The notes below the pieces were generated by a model. The model was not told where the DNA came from. It worked only from the letters and a program-made list of their open reading frames with translations, and did no database searches. From assembly GCF_918797505.1 (NCBI RefSeq), contig NC_092800.1, positions 44,757,864 to 44,821,863 on the forward strand: a DNA stretch of 64,000 bases, written 5' to 3'. The DNA comes from Bemisia tabaci. Lineage: Eukaryota; Arthropoda; Insecta; Hemiptera; Aleyrodidae. Shown here in pieces: positions 1 to 12,300 of this stretch. A program made the position numbers and the translations under genes. Position 1 is the first letter of the stretch; each line of letters opens with the position of its first letter.

Positions 1-454
1 ATCAAGTATAAATGTACGAGAAAACATGAGATTTATAGTTGTTTTTAGAAATGCCGAAAAAGAAAGAATCCCGTCTGGCATTTGCGGATTCTTTTACATG
101 CATTGAGGTTGGAAATTGCGGAAATGTGGCGCAGAGCCGTGACGTTTGCGAATTAGAGATTTTCGCGGGTGGCGAGGTAGCAGACGAATTGGTAGAGAAT
201 AGCATATTTTACCCCCCCCCCCCCCCTCCACCACCCACCCTTCCCCGCACTATCTAGCTAAAGAAAGAATCACCGAAGAGACACTGAATTACTTTTCGTG
301 GACGAGGAATAAAGAACATGCATATTATACATCAGAACACAGAATAATTGACACACCAAAAATAAAAAAAAGTTACATGACTAGAATTGTTTAAAAATAC
401 AAAAATTAGCATTAATGAATTCTTAGTTTTAAGTATACAGTTAACAATATTGTA

Positions 455-707
455 ATTGGACTGAGTTAAGCAGAAAGGAACCAACCCACATTCTGGAAAA
501 AATTGAGTTATGAGTGGTTTTGAACTCGACCACTGCTCTACTATCTATCGCCAAAAATTCAAAGTTTTTGTCGGAGCAAATTTTGCAGGAATTGAACTAG
601 AAGTTTATCTTTGACATTGAATATCATGCAGAAGCCAAACTTTAAACCTCTTTTTCTCGGTTCGATCCCGATGTGGCTTGGCCCTTTTCTGTTTAACTCC
701 GTCCAAT
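455..707. mobile_element. MITE family A, copy 1 (degenerate)
   Basis: Ends ATTGGACTGAGTTAAGCAG and inverse, followed inside by AAAGGAACCAACCCACAT. About 250 bp, the same layout as the copies at 13116, 38536 and 43882. Confidence 0.75.
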
Positions 708-2639
708 TAATAGCCCCGAAGGCGGCTACAGCTGTTCACTTTTTAAGAAATATAAAAGAACATAACAAAAAAAATGCAAACTCGGAAAAACGGATTTTCG
801 GCTGAAAAGGGGGAAAACCTTAAAAACTTGTAACGTCTACAGGTCCTGTTTGCACTTATGCACCATTAGATATAAAAAAACATATGCAAAAACTGTAATG
901 AGAAATACTAAAGAAGAAGGAGTTCGAAATATTAGCAGATGAAAACACAACGACCAAGCTTTGAGGTGGTCTCGAAAGCAAGTCCATAGAACATGTATAT
1001 GTATTGAGAGGATGTGGTAATTTTTAATTTGATAACATACGGAAATTTTAGAAATATACTTAAAATTACGTATTCTAGTATGACTCGCCACTTTCTTGGG
1101 CGTGTGAGTTGGATGAGGATGTTTTGTACGTTGTAGTATGGCGATCTTTTTCTCGATAAAAATTTATTCAAAGTCATCTCGGAACCGGCTTTATCACCTT
1201 TTGTTGTGGACTTGTCCCCTGATTAAAATTTGACAAGCACTCTAGGTACCTGATTAATTTTAACCGCAAGTTAAGATTCTTAGCTCCAACATTTTCTACT
1301 AAAACGACCGAAACCGTCGTCTGAACCGTGAATGCATCTTTTCCTAGCATATTCTTTGATGTGGTCTTAATTTTCAATCGTGGATAAAATTTAATTGCTG
1401 GATGGATCAAAGCTTTTTCAATAATAAATTTAGAATTTTTTTAGAAGTGAAACTGTGGAAACAATAACCAGTAAGAGACTCAAATTATTCTTTTTTTATG
1501 TAGTTTTTAGTGTGGCATATCTTGAATAGTGGAACAAATTAAAACAAGATCAGATCACTGATCAGAGGTTTTCTAATATCAGATCTCGAACTTATGTATT
1601 TAATATTTTTTTTAGTATTGAAACCCTCTCTAAGGACGTTTTAAATTTCAATCCAATTACTTCCCAGCATAGATAGATCTTTCATCTGTGATTTCCTGTC
1701 ATCCTTTTTTTTTACGAGTTCGGTATGTATCGTGCATCTTTATTTCACAAGTTTTTCAAATGTTTTTTAATAATCCTTCACGTATTTTCGTTCGAAAGGA
1801 GTGGGTATGTGTATCCAGCTTATCGCCATTACCTCGTTTACCGCCCGAACTTTCTTTTATCATTTAAAATTCCTTCATTATTCAAAATTACAGATTGAAA
1901 GATAATATATAAAATAACAGATGGCAATTATATAAAATAATAAGAAGAAGCCATTGTTATTAGACGGCAATTAATTAAAAGGATATAGACCGCGCGAACT
2001 TGTCGCAGTTGTATTGAATGAGATTGAACTACTGACGAAGCGCACGAAATGAGATTGAACGAGACGAGTTCTCGTAGCTTGAACTTGTGAACATATTGTT
2101 CGAAAGACTCGCAGACTGTGGAATAACTGTGTCAAGTAATAATTTATGTTACGCTTAAATATAGTGTATGTTATGCTCTCTACTTCTCGAGTATTTATTA
2201 TTTCATCCCCAAATCCCCGGACAGCACCTCCAATTTACAAATCATCTTCCCACTGTACTGGTCAAATTTTACAAATTTACCGCCGTACAAATTTTAGGGT
2301 CAACTCTTCCTGAGATTATCTTCAATCAAACGCTTTGTACGTGAAGGAAGGGGGGGGGGGGACAGGACTTCAGTTTTAGAACAAGTGATGTAGCCTTAAC
2401 CACAGCACCTTCTCAGGGACCTTAAGGAAATATACTACTACTTTACCATGGTAATCGATATTATTAGTTATTAATTTGCACGTGGTAATTTCCTGGGAGC
2501 CAATACACACATCAACTGGATGCCAAGGGGGGCAGCCACCGGGGGTTGGGTTTCTTGGATGTCACGTGGAGCACCCCCGGAGGCTGGACTAATTGGATGC
2601 CAGGTTGGGCAGTTGGGGCACCCGAGGAGGTTTTGTTCC

Positions 2640-2825
2640 CTAAAAAACACGTATCACACTACTGAATTTCGTACCCTGTTGCCTGGGTCAATGATTTGCC
2701 TTCAACTGGCCGGGTATGTAAAATGACTGTCGTGACGCACGAATAGTGGTATCAGACTTTCGCATTAAGATTACGCAGTGGGTTGAAGGCGCTCTTCTGC
2801 ATATTATCTGAGTGGCCCTGTACAA
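2640..2825. repeat. Repeat family O, copy 1
   Basis: GCGTCACGACAGTCATTTTAC and neighbours match 50480-50640 in inverted orientation (GACGCACGAATAGTGGTATC; GAAGGCGCTCTT). End structure unclear. Confidence 0.65.
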
Positions 2826-3296
2826 CGATGCCGACCAGAAGTGATCAGAATTTTGGACTCTTAAGTCGAATTAGGATTATTTTAAGCTCTCGAGCATTTG
2901 AGGACTTCAAATTCTACCTTGATTTTTTAAAATAATGAGTTGTGGACGAGAATCCTAAGATATCTCTCTGATTCTTTGATATTTTTAAAATAGTTCTGAG
3001 CCATTTTATTAAATAATTTTTTTCTTTTAAAAAATAATAAGTAAAAAAAATTCTAATTTTTAGAAAAATGAAAAATACAAAAAAATCGTAAATTTACCGG
3101 AATTGCATCCATGGATACCAATTTCTTAGAATATGAAATCAAATACGCTGCTGAAAAATGCTTGATAAAGTAAAAAATGCTTAGTAATATCTAGAGCTCC
3201 TGCAATTTTTCGATCTCCAAGCTGATTTTTTACACACATACACACCCTATCGCCCTCACACATGCACAATTCATAGACAAATCAATTATAATTTAC

Positions 3297-3395
3297 CTTT
3301 GTGAGAGCGCCTGGACCCTCCGGCCAAAATGATTCGCCTTTGTACGGATCAAGAGGGTAAGAACGTTCAGCCGATCGTTCTCCATGCCGATGAAT
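3297..3395 (-). CDS. Copy 1 exon 2: RHG catalytic loop
   Basis: 33 codons, phase 0 at both ends, acceptor TTCAG, donor AAAG|GTAAAT. It contains RHGER (phosphohistidine loop) and the PYKGESFWPEGPGALTK segment. It is almost identical over its last half to the copy 2 exon at 15051-15149, which shows recent duplication or conversion. Confidence 0.87.
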
Positions 3396-4767
3396 CTGAA
3401 TGGGAAGAAAGCAGATTTTTTTTTAAATAAATCATTCTTATTTTTGTTTTTAAAGGCATTTATCCAACAGATATTCTTGTCGTAAAGGTTCGATCTTGAC
3501 AAATTTTGAAACTTCACTTTGGAGGTATAAAATCATGCTTCTAATGAAGAGGTGTAGGAGCTTAATCTCAGCGGCGAAGCGTGAATGAACAATTATCGAT
3601 ATTTCACCTTTTGAGGCTATGGTAAAGAATCGATGATGAAACCGTTCGTTGCGATCACTCTATTTATCGATACTTTTCCATAGGTACATGTGCATTTCAT
3701 GTATAGGTACATGTCAGATCGATCGATGTATCGCAATGCACGACACGCCACTGCTTACTCTTCATGAAAGGACCAACTTTTTCACAGAAGTTTTCAAAGA
3801 ACAAATTGAGGGGAAAACTTCAGTGCTTCTGTCCCTGCTCATGCTTTGTTCTTTTATTGTTTTATTATTTTTTTTTCTGAACTAACCAGAAGTTTCCCTA
3901 AAAAATTGCAGTGAAGTAGTTTAACTCATTCGAGCAATTTTGCGGGAAAATTCATTGATGTGTTTTGTTTCGTTTAAAAATAAAATAAAAACAAAACATA
4001 ATCTGTAACCTTGAAACCTTGCAATGAAAGTACGCAGTACGCATTTTCCACTTTTAGTCATTGATATGATGATCAAAGGGCGGTTGAATTTTTGGTGTTT
4101 ACTTATTCACTGAAAAAAGTGACTTGATTTCAGCAGCAATATTCCTGAATTTTAAACTCAATAAGAAATGTCTCTCAAATCAAGAGGAAAATACGCTTAC
4201 ATCAAGAAGAAAATTGCTTGGAGCTTGCTTGATTCAAGCAATTCCATTCTTGATCAAAAAGTAGAAATAGCATTTTCGTTACGATCAATCCTTCTCACTT
4301 TTTTCAGCGCAGTTGTATACACTTATCCCCAAAATTTACTCCTGGGTTGAGATCAGAACTAACCTCAAGTTTACAAACAATAATAATTACGTCAATATTC
4401 GATATTCATGTAAACTTATAAAAGGTTTCAGATCTCGTTCCTGTCTTTCTCTCCTCAAAAATAACAGAAAAATCACACTTACATTGTAGTTAAGAGCTCA
4501 TTTTTCAAACTTTGATATAGCTCAGACTTTCATAAGTGTTTGAAGAGTTTATTTGGTTCCAAGTATTTAGTCTAAAATTTAAGAGGTCTAAAAATAAATA
4601 AATTCACTCACAATACTGACGAATCGTAAGGTTGGCTCAGCCGCGGGACTGCGCTTTAAAATGTAAAATCCAACACACGCTGAAGTAATAGATATCACCA
4701 ACACTATCACCAAGAATACACCCTTTTTACGGGATTTTGTGCAAGATCTGCTTTTAGCCGTGCCCAT
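3297..4767 (-). CDS. Histidine acid phosphatase-like gene, copy 1 (5' part only)
   Basis: Two exons (4612-4767 and 3297-3395) encode the first 85 residues of a branch-2 histidine phosphatase. Residues 1-15 are basic and cytoplasmic-looking, residues about 17-38 form one hydrophobic segment (signal anchor or signal peptide), and the next exon begins IHRHGERSA followed by YPLDPYKGESFWPEGPGAL, which is the family's phosphohistidine loop and the segment after it. The nucleophile His56 and both Arg55 and Arg59 are present; the usual Pro after them is Ala. Both exons have clean splice sites (GTGAGT and GTAAAT donors, TTCAG acceptor) and the same lengths as in the complete neighbour (156 and 99 nt). 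The start ATG at 4767 lies 1.45 kb beyond the stop of that neighbour, so the two are tandem duplicates. Exons 3-7 were not found in 1-3296: they lie outside the window or are lost. Confidence 0.85.
4612..4767 (-). CDS. Copy 1 exon 1: start, membrane anchor
   Basis: 52 complete codons, phase 0 end, donor GTGAGT. It starts MGTAKSRSCTKSRKKG, then a hydrophobic stretch, and ends LRFVSI, the strand leading into the catalytic loop. The matching exon of copy 2 is also exactly 52 codons and ends in the same residues. Confidence 0.85.
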
Positions 4768-6108
4768 TTCGTAACCGTAAGTGATGTACTGTATTCGGGT
4801 GTGTTTTACTACGCGAGCCTAAGGAGCATTTAACGCATAAAAGGTGAAATAGTTACGGAAGAATAAGCTGTCATTTTAAGAAATGATAACCATCACTTTT
4901 TCTACATAAGCTCCTAATTCCTCATATTTACCTCCATCACGTGAAAGAAGAAGCCGGCAGGATTATGCCTATCAAAATTTTTTGCGTGAGAACATGAGGT
5001 TGTCGGCCAGACAAGCACGCAGTTGTCATTTGCTGCATGGGTGTATTAAATACTGTATTAGTGAGTATAGAGTGTATTAACACTCATTAGTATGCAAGAA
5101 AAAAATCGTAGCGAATCGATTTAATTCCTCAATTAGCAGTTTAGAGTGGGGCTTAAGATAGAGGAATAAATCAAGTGATGAGGTTTAAATTTGTGATAAG
5201 ATACAGCCACACTTCTTTTTTTTTTCGTAAGTTTAAGGCATTCGTTAACGAAGTCTCCGGAGAGTAAAAGATACCTCTAACTGATACTAATATATTTAAC
5301 AATTGAGACCCACTGGAGGGTATTCTACACATCCGATTGTTGAAATTATTGCAAGCACAAAAAGTTATCTATGGCTGATTATGTTGGCAGGTTGGTATCT
5401 TCTTGCCGCGGCTAAAAAAACCCATTTTAGTACGGTGAAGTGAATTTAAGTCCCTGGTGGTGGATGGGATAGTTACCTTTTCGTTATTCAGTGCTTTTCT
5501 GCTCATTAAAGTAATTTCGCGCTCCCTCAACCTAATGAGACCGTCACTTCATGCTACATGACATTTACAGACAAATATTTTTCTCACAGCCGTATTTTCA
5601 GCTGTTGGTGGTTATTCCAGCTGATTTAAACTTCAAATTATTTTAAATGTTTGAATTTGTAATCCCTGAATTGATGTTGATACAATTAATATAAATAGAA
5701 CTAAAAGTTTTAGCTCAACCTCAATGTGTCGGCCTTTTTAAAAATTGACTATTGCTGGTTAGTGAGATACTACTTATTAATATCACCGCAGTGGATTGTA
5801 TAGTCAACTTAATCAAGGCGTATCGTGAGAGGGGGATAGGGGAGAGGGGGAGTGTAAGGGGGGATGGGGGGCGTCTATGACAGAAGTAAAACGTCAAATA
5901 AGAGACGATGTAATAAAGGGGTGGGCGACAAATGACAAATTACTATTTGCAAGAATTGGAGGGGACGCCTTGATTGCATTCGAATAGAAATGTTCAACGA
6001 AAATTTCGATTCCATAGGGTGTAAAGGGCTCACAATGCTTCTCATATACGCTGATTAATCAACATTTGAAGAGTCATTCATCATATTCAAGTATTGCTTC
6101 CGAGTTTT
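4768..6108. other. Intergenic spacer between tandem acid phosphatases
   Basis: It must hold the promoter of copy 1 and the terminator region of copy 2. AT-rich; a G-rich tract at 5827-5877. No transposon with clear ends. Confidence 0.5.
5827..5877 (+). repeat. G-rich quadruplex-prone tract
   Basis: Six or more runs of four to six G within 50 bases (GGGGGATAGGGGAGAGGGGG), between acid phosphatase copies 1 and 2. It is 0.35 kb past the stop of copy 2. Confidence 0.7.
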
Positions 6109-6114
6109 TTTATT
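6109..6114 (-). promoter_or_regulatory. Polyadenylation signal of acid phosphatase copy 2
   Basis: AATAAA on the minus strand about 105 bases past the stop at 6220, in a T-rich (plus-strand) context. It is the nearest canonical hexamer I noticed downstream of the last exon. Confidence 0.45.
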
Positions 6115-6219
6115 TTCTTATTTTCGTTTCTTTTTTAAACAAACATTTGAATACACATGCAACTGAATTATTATTTGACTAATAATGATCGATGTCAGAT
6201 GCGGACCGCTAGGATTTCT

Positions 6220-6390
6220 TTACACGATTTCGCATGATTTGTCAAAATCCTCGATGACTGCACCAATTGAAGCAGATGTAAACGTTGTGATGTCGCACAT
6301 TTCATCATTCTCTCCGTTCTGGCCGTCTCCGCAACCTTCAATTTTCAGCACTGTTAAATTCTCATCGGAATAACTATTTTTGTACATGAT
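6220..6390 (-). CDS. Copy 2 exon 7: C-terminus and stop
   Basis: 56 codons plus stop. It begins IMYKNSYSDENLTVLKIEGC and ends EDFDKSCEIV, as in the family's last part where a Cys pair closes the fold. No hydrophobic C-terminal tail follows, so there is no lysosomal-type C-terminal anchor; the only membrane segment is N-terminal. Confidence 0.9.
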   Translation of the reverse strand: MMYKNSYSDENLTVLKIEGCGDGQNGENDEMCDITTFTSASIGAVIEDFDKSCEIV

Positions 6391-9300
6391 CTGGAACAAC
6401 AAAGCAATATTTCCTCGTTGTAGAAAGATTTAATCCTCGGCATCATAATATGCATTACTGTGAGGTATTAAAAAAAAGCTCTGATTTCTGATTATATTTG
6501 TTGCAGGCAATTGATAATCGCCGGAAATTTGCAAGGTACGAGTGAATTAATAGGAAAGTACACAGTTCAAAAATAAGGGAACAAGTGTAAAGTACTGATT
6601 ATTTTGTCGTTATTGTGAACACATAATTTTTGATTCGTAAAACATGGTCGTGACAAAAGGCATACTCTGAAGAGCATGTAATGGAATTCAAGACCTTGGT
6701 TGGGTTTGGATGGGAAAGGCAACTAAACTAACTCTGCAACAATGCGTGTAGTATCATGAAGGGTTTCAGGACATTTTGTCAAATATTTTTTGTCCGCGCA
6801 CCTTTTTTGTCCAGCAGTTTACGCCCACATGTAAAATAAGCAACAGTGACTTGGTCCAAGCGTTATATTTTAGTCGGTATGTAAAATTATATTCACAATA
6901 TGGAACTGAGAAATTGAGAGAGAGAGGGAGGTGTTGTTATGGTTGCTAATTTTCTAAATGTAATGTTATTACTTTCTCCTTTTGAATCATCTTTTTAAAT
7001 TGTCATTGGTGAATATTTGGTTTTATTTCTATCCTTAAAATATTGAATGTACAATATACCTTTTATATGTATGGGTACTTTGTTTTCTTTTTTCTTCAAG
7101 AAATTATTACCTCATTTTGAAAACATTTATATTTTTAAAACGTGACAAATATTTGTAAAACCTTTTCCAAGCGACATTAATCTCAATGAGCCGCAGTTGT
7201 GCCGACAGAAACTGCAAAAATGAATAAAAGTCAAGAAACCAAGAAATGAACCAAGAACACCAAGAATGACCAAGAAACACTCAATCTTTAGTTTTAACCC
7301 ATTTGTACATCGATCTTTTAGAGTCAAATACGTCAAATTTTGAGCGTTTCGTTGCGCGTACACCTCGCTGCAGCACAATAAAAACACAAAATGTAAAAGA
7401 AAAAATTAAAGTGCTTTGGAAATCATTAAATTTGACACGGAACCACCAATATATAAAAAGCACACATTATATTATTATTCTCCTTTGATAAATTGATACA
7501 TATTTTTCCCCATCAATTTAAATGAGAATAATCAATGCAGAGTGTGCTAAAATTTCAAAATCATGAGTTAAAAAACGCTGACTATGCTAGTATGAATACT
7601 AAGCCGAACAGAGCGGAGCGGCGTGCTGCCAGCGCGAGAGGCTCACTGGCGCCTACAAACCTAAGTGGATACTTCACGCATTGCACAATGCTTGAAGTAT
7701 CCACTTAGGTTTGTAGGCGCCAAATGCGTATTTCGCGCTGGCTGCCTGCCCACCGTGCGGCGGCGCCTGAAGCAACTATATCACAACAGAGGTGTTGCAC
7801 AGTATTATACGAAATTGAACGCATTAAGAATGACAAGCATCCTTTAAAAGTACAGATCTTTCCTCGCAGAATAAATTAAGATACTTATCGTACACAGGAA
7901 AAATCGGAGAGTCTTTAGCTGAGGCAAATACAGAGGTTTATCCAGTTCAAGTATAACAAGGTGGGAATTTCTTGAAAGATAATTAAGTCCTTTTACACAA
8001 AGAGGTGTAGAGAGTTTTAGTGAATTTTGTATCATGGAATTGATGCTCCCCCATTTTTACCAAAACTCTCAACTATATTATTCTCCGTTAGACCAAACAG
8101 ACAAAACAAAAAAACAAGCAAACCCTCATTCTTCCAAGACATTATATATTTTCATCCAAAAACGCCGTGAGCAATTGTCGTTTGTATTTACATGTGGGCC
8201 AATTAACTTTGGGTCTCAACTGGCACGTGGACCAAAACTCCCTTGCCGAAAAAAACGCGTGGATGTAAATTACTGGAAAAAACAGGTGCACGGATAAAAA
8301 ATCGTTGACGAAATGTCCTATAACCATCATGAAGAAATGAAGGCGCTGCAATCCGTAAGCTTGCCTTTGAAGGCTATCACCCATCTAATCTTTATTATGC
8401 CGATGCGTACGTACTGTTCTGGAAACATTCTTCTGGAACAATTTCTGGAAACAACATGTAAGCCGCTTGCAAATTTTTAGGTTTGTTAGGTTAATCATTA
8501 GGTTGGTTTTTTACCGGAGCGGTTCATTGAAATTTACCTTCACTCGATATTTGTCACTAATTTCATGGAGTTCAATTATTAGCGCTGCTCCGTAGGAGGG
8601 TCTTTCAGTAATTTCAGGCTTGATTTTCAGGCCTCGCCATAGGTACACCAAGGCGAGATCGCGTGCTGAATACAAACTCAATCGGGACTGAGAGTTTCTC
8701 TGCTTATCAGCTTTCCGCAGCATATTTGATAATATTTCATTTATGAGGACACCTGTTGAGGAAAAAGAGAGTAAATTAATTAAGAGATTAAATGATTTAC
8801 CGAGTTAGATTTCGGGAGCACATTAGAACTACGGATATAGAATGATTTGAGTAAAAATGTACGAAGCAATAATTTCACAAAAAAATTAAGAGATCCTTAA
8901 AAAATTCCCTGCAATTTTGCAAGAAGACGTACCTAGGTAAAGATTGCAAAGTAGTGAAACTTTGGAAACATTTTTGTTTATTTTGTTTCTAAGCATTAAA
9001 CGTAAAAGACTAATTCTGTATAATAAGCTATCGCTTAATTAAACTAACAAAACCAAACCATGGACTGATTCAGACCTATGCCACACAAACGTACTAAGTA
9101 TGACTTATAGTTATCAATTTATTTGGAATGGCAACCCTGAAAAACGAACTTAATTGTTCAGATCTAATTTATTGCAATCAAACCCGTGAGCGTGAGCTAA
9201 AACTTCAGGGGGCGCAATTTTAAAAACGAAAGGAAGGTCAAGCTCCTCCCCCCCCCTCCGCCGAGAAGGGCGATTTTCAAAATTAGAGATACTCGTAGTG

Positions 9301-12300
9301 ACGCTATTTTCCGTTGTTGGCATGGAAAATATTTTAGTTTTCGAGTTTAAAGGTGAGGAAATCTCCTCATCATCTTCAGATTGATCTTCAGAGAAGGGAT
9401 GGGTTTTATTTCTCCCCGTCAAACCTTCAAAAATATTTACGAGGCGCAGCGCAAATGCGTTCCAGCGACTAATACCAGCTGCTAATATCTCTCTGATTAG
9501 TTTTGATAATCCGAGAAAACTTGGGGGGGGGGGGGCGTTCCCATACACACGCCGTCACGATTCGAGACGTGTCCCAATGGAAAAAGGTTGTAGTGACTTT
9601 AATAATATAAATTATTTTGTTCCGAAACAACATAGCAGCAAAGGTGCCGGACGAAAGTGACATTTTGAAATTAGAAGGTTACAGAGAAGAATAAAAGTCA
9701 ATTTAAAATTTGCCCCTTTCTGGCTCAATTTACCATTCATCAGAGTTTTCAAAGTATCTATTTTTCTGGTCTTAAATATATTCCTTAAATATCGCCTTAT
9801 AATCGTAAAAAAAAATTGTTATGAGTACACTTCGAAAAGGGCGCGCCGATAGCAAATTCTGATAATAAATAGGTAGCATTTCAAATACTCATTAGTGTCA
9901 TTGAGAGAAAAATTATGTTGCAATTTCATAAAAAAAATTGATCGATTAATACCAGATTTTAGTTTAATCATCTCGGGTGGTGCAAAAAGTCGTAAGTTGT
10001 CAATTTTTGCGAGTGATTGCAGTTTATCCCAGGAGTCACCCTGTGCCCACTTTGGCAAAGAGAGTCCTTGCTCTTGCTGAAAGAAAAAAATGTTAAAGAG
10101 GAGTGTCATGAAAAGAATGCATTCGGGAACGGACGATTCTCATCTGAGACGAATAAAGTATAGGGACATTGAGAGTCTTGCATAATCGGGTTAAGAGTTA
10201 GATCGCGCTTTAAAATCACAGATGGATTGTCTGCGCACAGAAATAGCGTGCAAAGAGTAGCCAATTATTAGACTTCGATGGTTTCTAAACTGAAAAAATA
10301 CATTATAAATCAGTTTAAAAGACCAACTGAGCATCTTGCTGCCATTCTTTGAATAAACAGAGCAAAATTAGATGAACTCTGAGGAGAGGGAACTCTCTCT
10401 CTATCTCTTCATTCCGTTCATATCTCGCATAGATTGAATGATGACAGAATCAAGATTCTAATTACCAACCACTTACTTAGCGGATTCTGATTGCTGAATG
10501 GAAAAAAAATTCAATGGGTCAAACTTTAAATATTGCAGTTATGGACTCAAAATTTCAGTGCCTGATTCAGTGCAATTTTTAAAACTAAATGTTTAATGAG
10601 TATTTTGTTCAATGTTTTATGTACCTTAGCAAGTCACACTAACCACGTAATTAATTACCATCTAATGATAAAAAAAACCCACTTTTGCCCATGGTTACTA
10701 TTAATATAGAGTTCAATTTGAAAACTACCTATAATATCGGTAATTTCAATCATAAATCTTTCTCAGTGATCTTCTTTGCTGATTATTTACAGTAGAGGAT
10801 ACAGATATACGTACCGCAACTAACAGATTATCATAGATATGGTAAATGTCGTAGATGGATTCTATTTCCTGGCCCGTGTTCTTTGAAATGTTTGAGACAA
10901 ACTCATGATTTTCATCTAGTTTCTGTTTAGCGATTGCTTTCCATTCTGTTTCCACTTTTGACAGTAGCGGGCAAGGTTTACGGACAGCAAGAATCTGTAA
11001 AGTAAAATCATGAAAAAATGTAAATATGCAGATGCTAATCCATTTGAAACTGCTGTCAACGTGGAGCTGATGAGTTAGATTCCGCAGGATCAAAAAAAAT
11101 ATGCATGTTTTTTTGTAGTTTTAAAAATATATTAATCATTCTGAGAAACACGGTTGTCGGTTCTGCTATGCCCCTTGAACACGTCACAGAGTAAGTTCAG
11201 AATGATTATCACAGCACTTCTTCAGTAAAATGTTGAATTTTTCTCCTAATTTGAACGGATGGCCTAGTAGCAGTGTTATCCTACGTGCTCTAAAAATGAT
11301 AGCTCCGACGGCTAAATTAAAAAATACATATGCTTGAGTGTGACGTTGTATGTCTCTGCTCATACTCTATTTTTAGAAATATAACTCCCTATAACAGACT
11401 TGTAGGATCCCAATCATACATCTGTTAGGGCAACCGATCATCTGCTACTCTCCGCATATGTCCATACCAAACTAGCTGCCTGGTTTTGATATCGTGCACT
11501 TTATTGTTCTCAACTCCCACTATTTGGACGTATTTCTATCAAACGGAACTATGTGCATTATGACGTGAGCCCCGTTATGCACACATTCTTATGGGTCTCA
11601 GGGCTCATGTCTGAATACACGTAGTTCCGTTTGATAGAAATACGTCCATTTCACCCACTCGTTCATTCCGAACGTGCTCTCTTCACGAGATCGAAAGAAG
11701 GCGACGTGGACGTCCAGTAGAATGTTGGTGGCAGGGAGAGGAGGAGGAGATCAGAAGGTGTCATTTGCCTGATGATCTGTGGGAGGGTCGATGCCAATGG
11801 CTATTGGGAGTCGCAGAGCCCTCCAGTGTACTAAGGTAGCGGATTAATATATGGACTGCGTTTTGCAATTTAGACCCATAAATTCTGGCCTGGTTTAAAA
11901 ACAAAGTATGTGCCATTAGTTTCCCTATGTACGTAACTGTTTTTTTTTTTTTTCAGATGAGCCAGAATTCATTGTTCCAAATTGCAAAATGCAGTCCATA
12001 TATCGTTACTTTCCGTCCAAAGTATCACAAGCTCCATGCGGCGCTCCAAAATTTCCGGCGCCATTTTATGTTTTTACAAAGAAATTGTTGGTTGAATCTA
12101 TTTGAAGAGTTCACTGAATTTTGCCGGCAGCACAAAGAAAATTCAGCGAACTTATCGGCAGCTTCGTTGAACAATTTCTCTGTGAAAAAATGAAGTGGCG
12201 GCGGAAATTTGGAAACGTCGCTTGGCGCTTGTGATACTTCAACCGGAAGGTGATCATAAGTATGATCTAACCAACAATATTCCTTGAAATTATATGTGCT

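Larger units (their letters stand above)
1..3296. other. Downstream part of acid phosphatase copy 1, no exon seen
   Basis: Would be intron 2 of copy 1. Apart from a family A MITE and repeat O, it holds a C15 run (212-226), AT-rich sequence and no frame with acid phosphatase motifs. In copy 2 the same intron is only 1.4 kb, so exon 3 is either displaced or missing. Confidence 0.6.

Noticed and set aside
9150..9548. 132-residue minus-strand frame in intron 5 of acid phosphatase copy 2
   Set aside because: Contains a G run and no family motif; the neighbouring exons splice in phase without it. A transposon remnant is possible but not shown.
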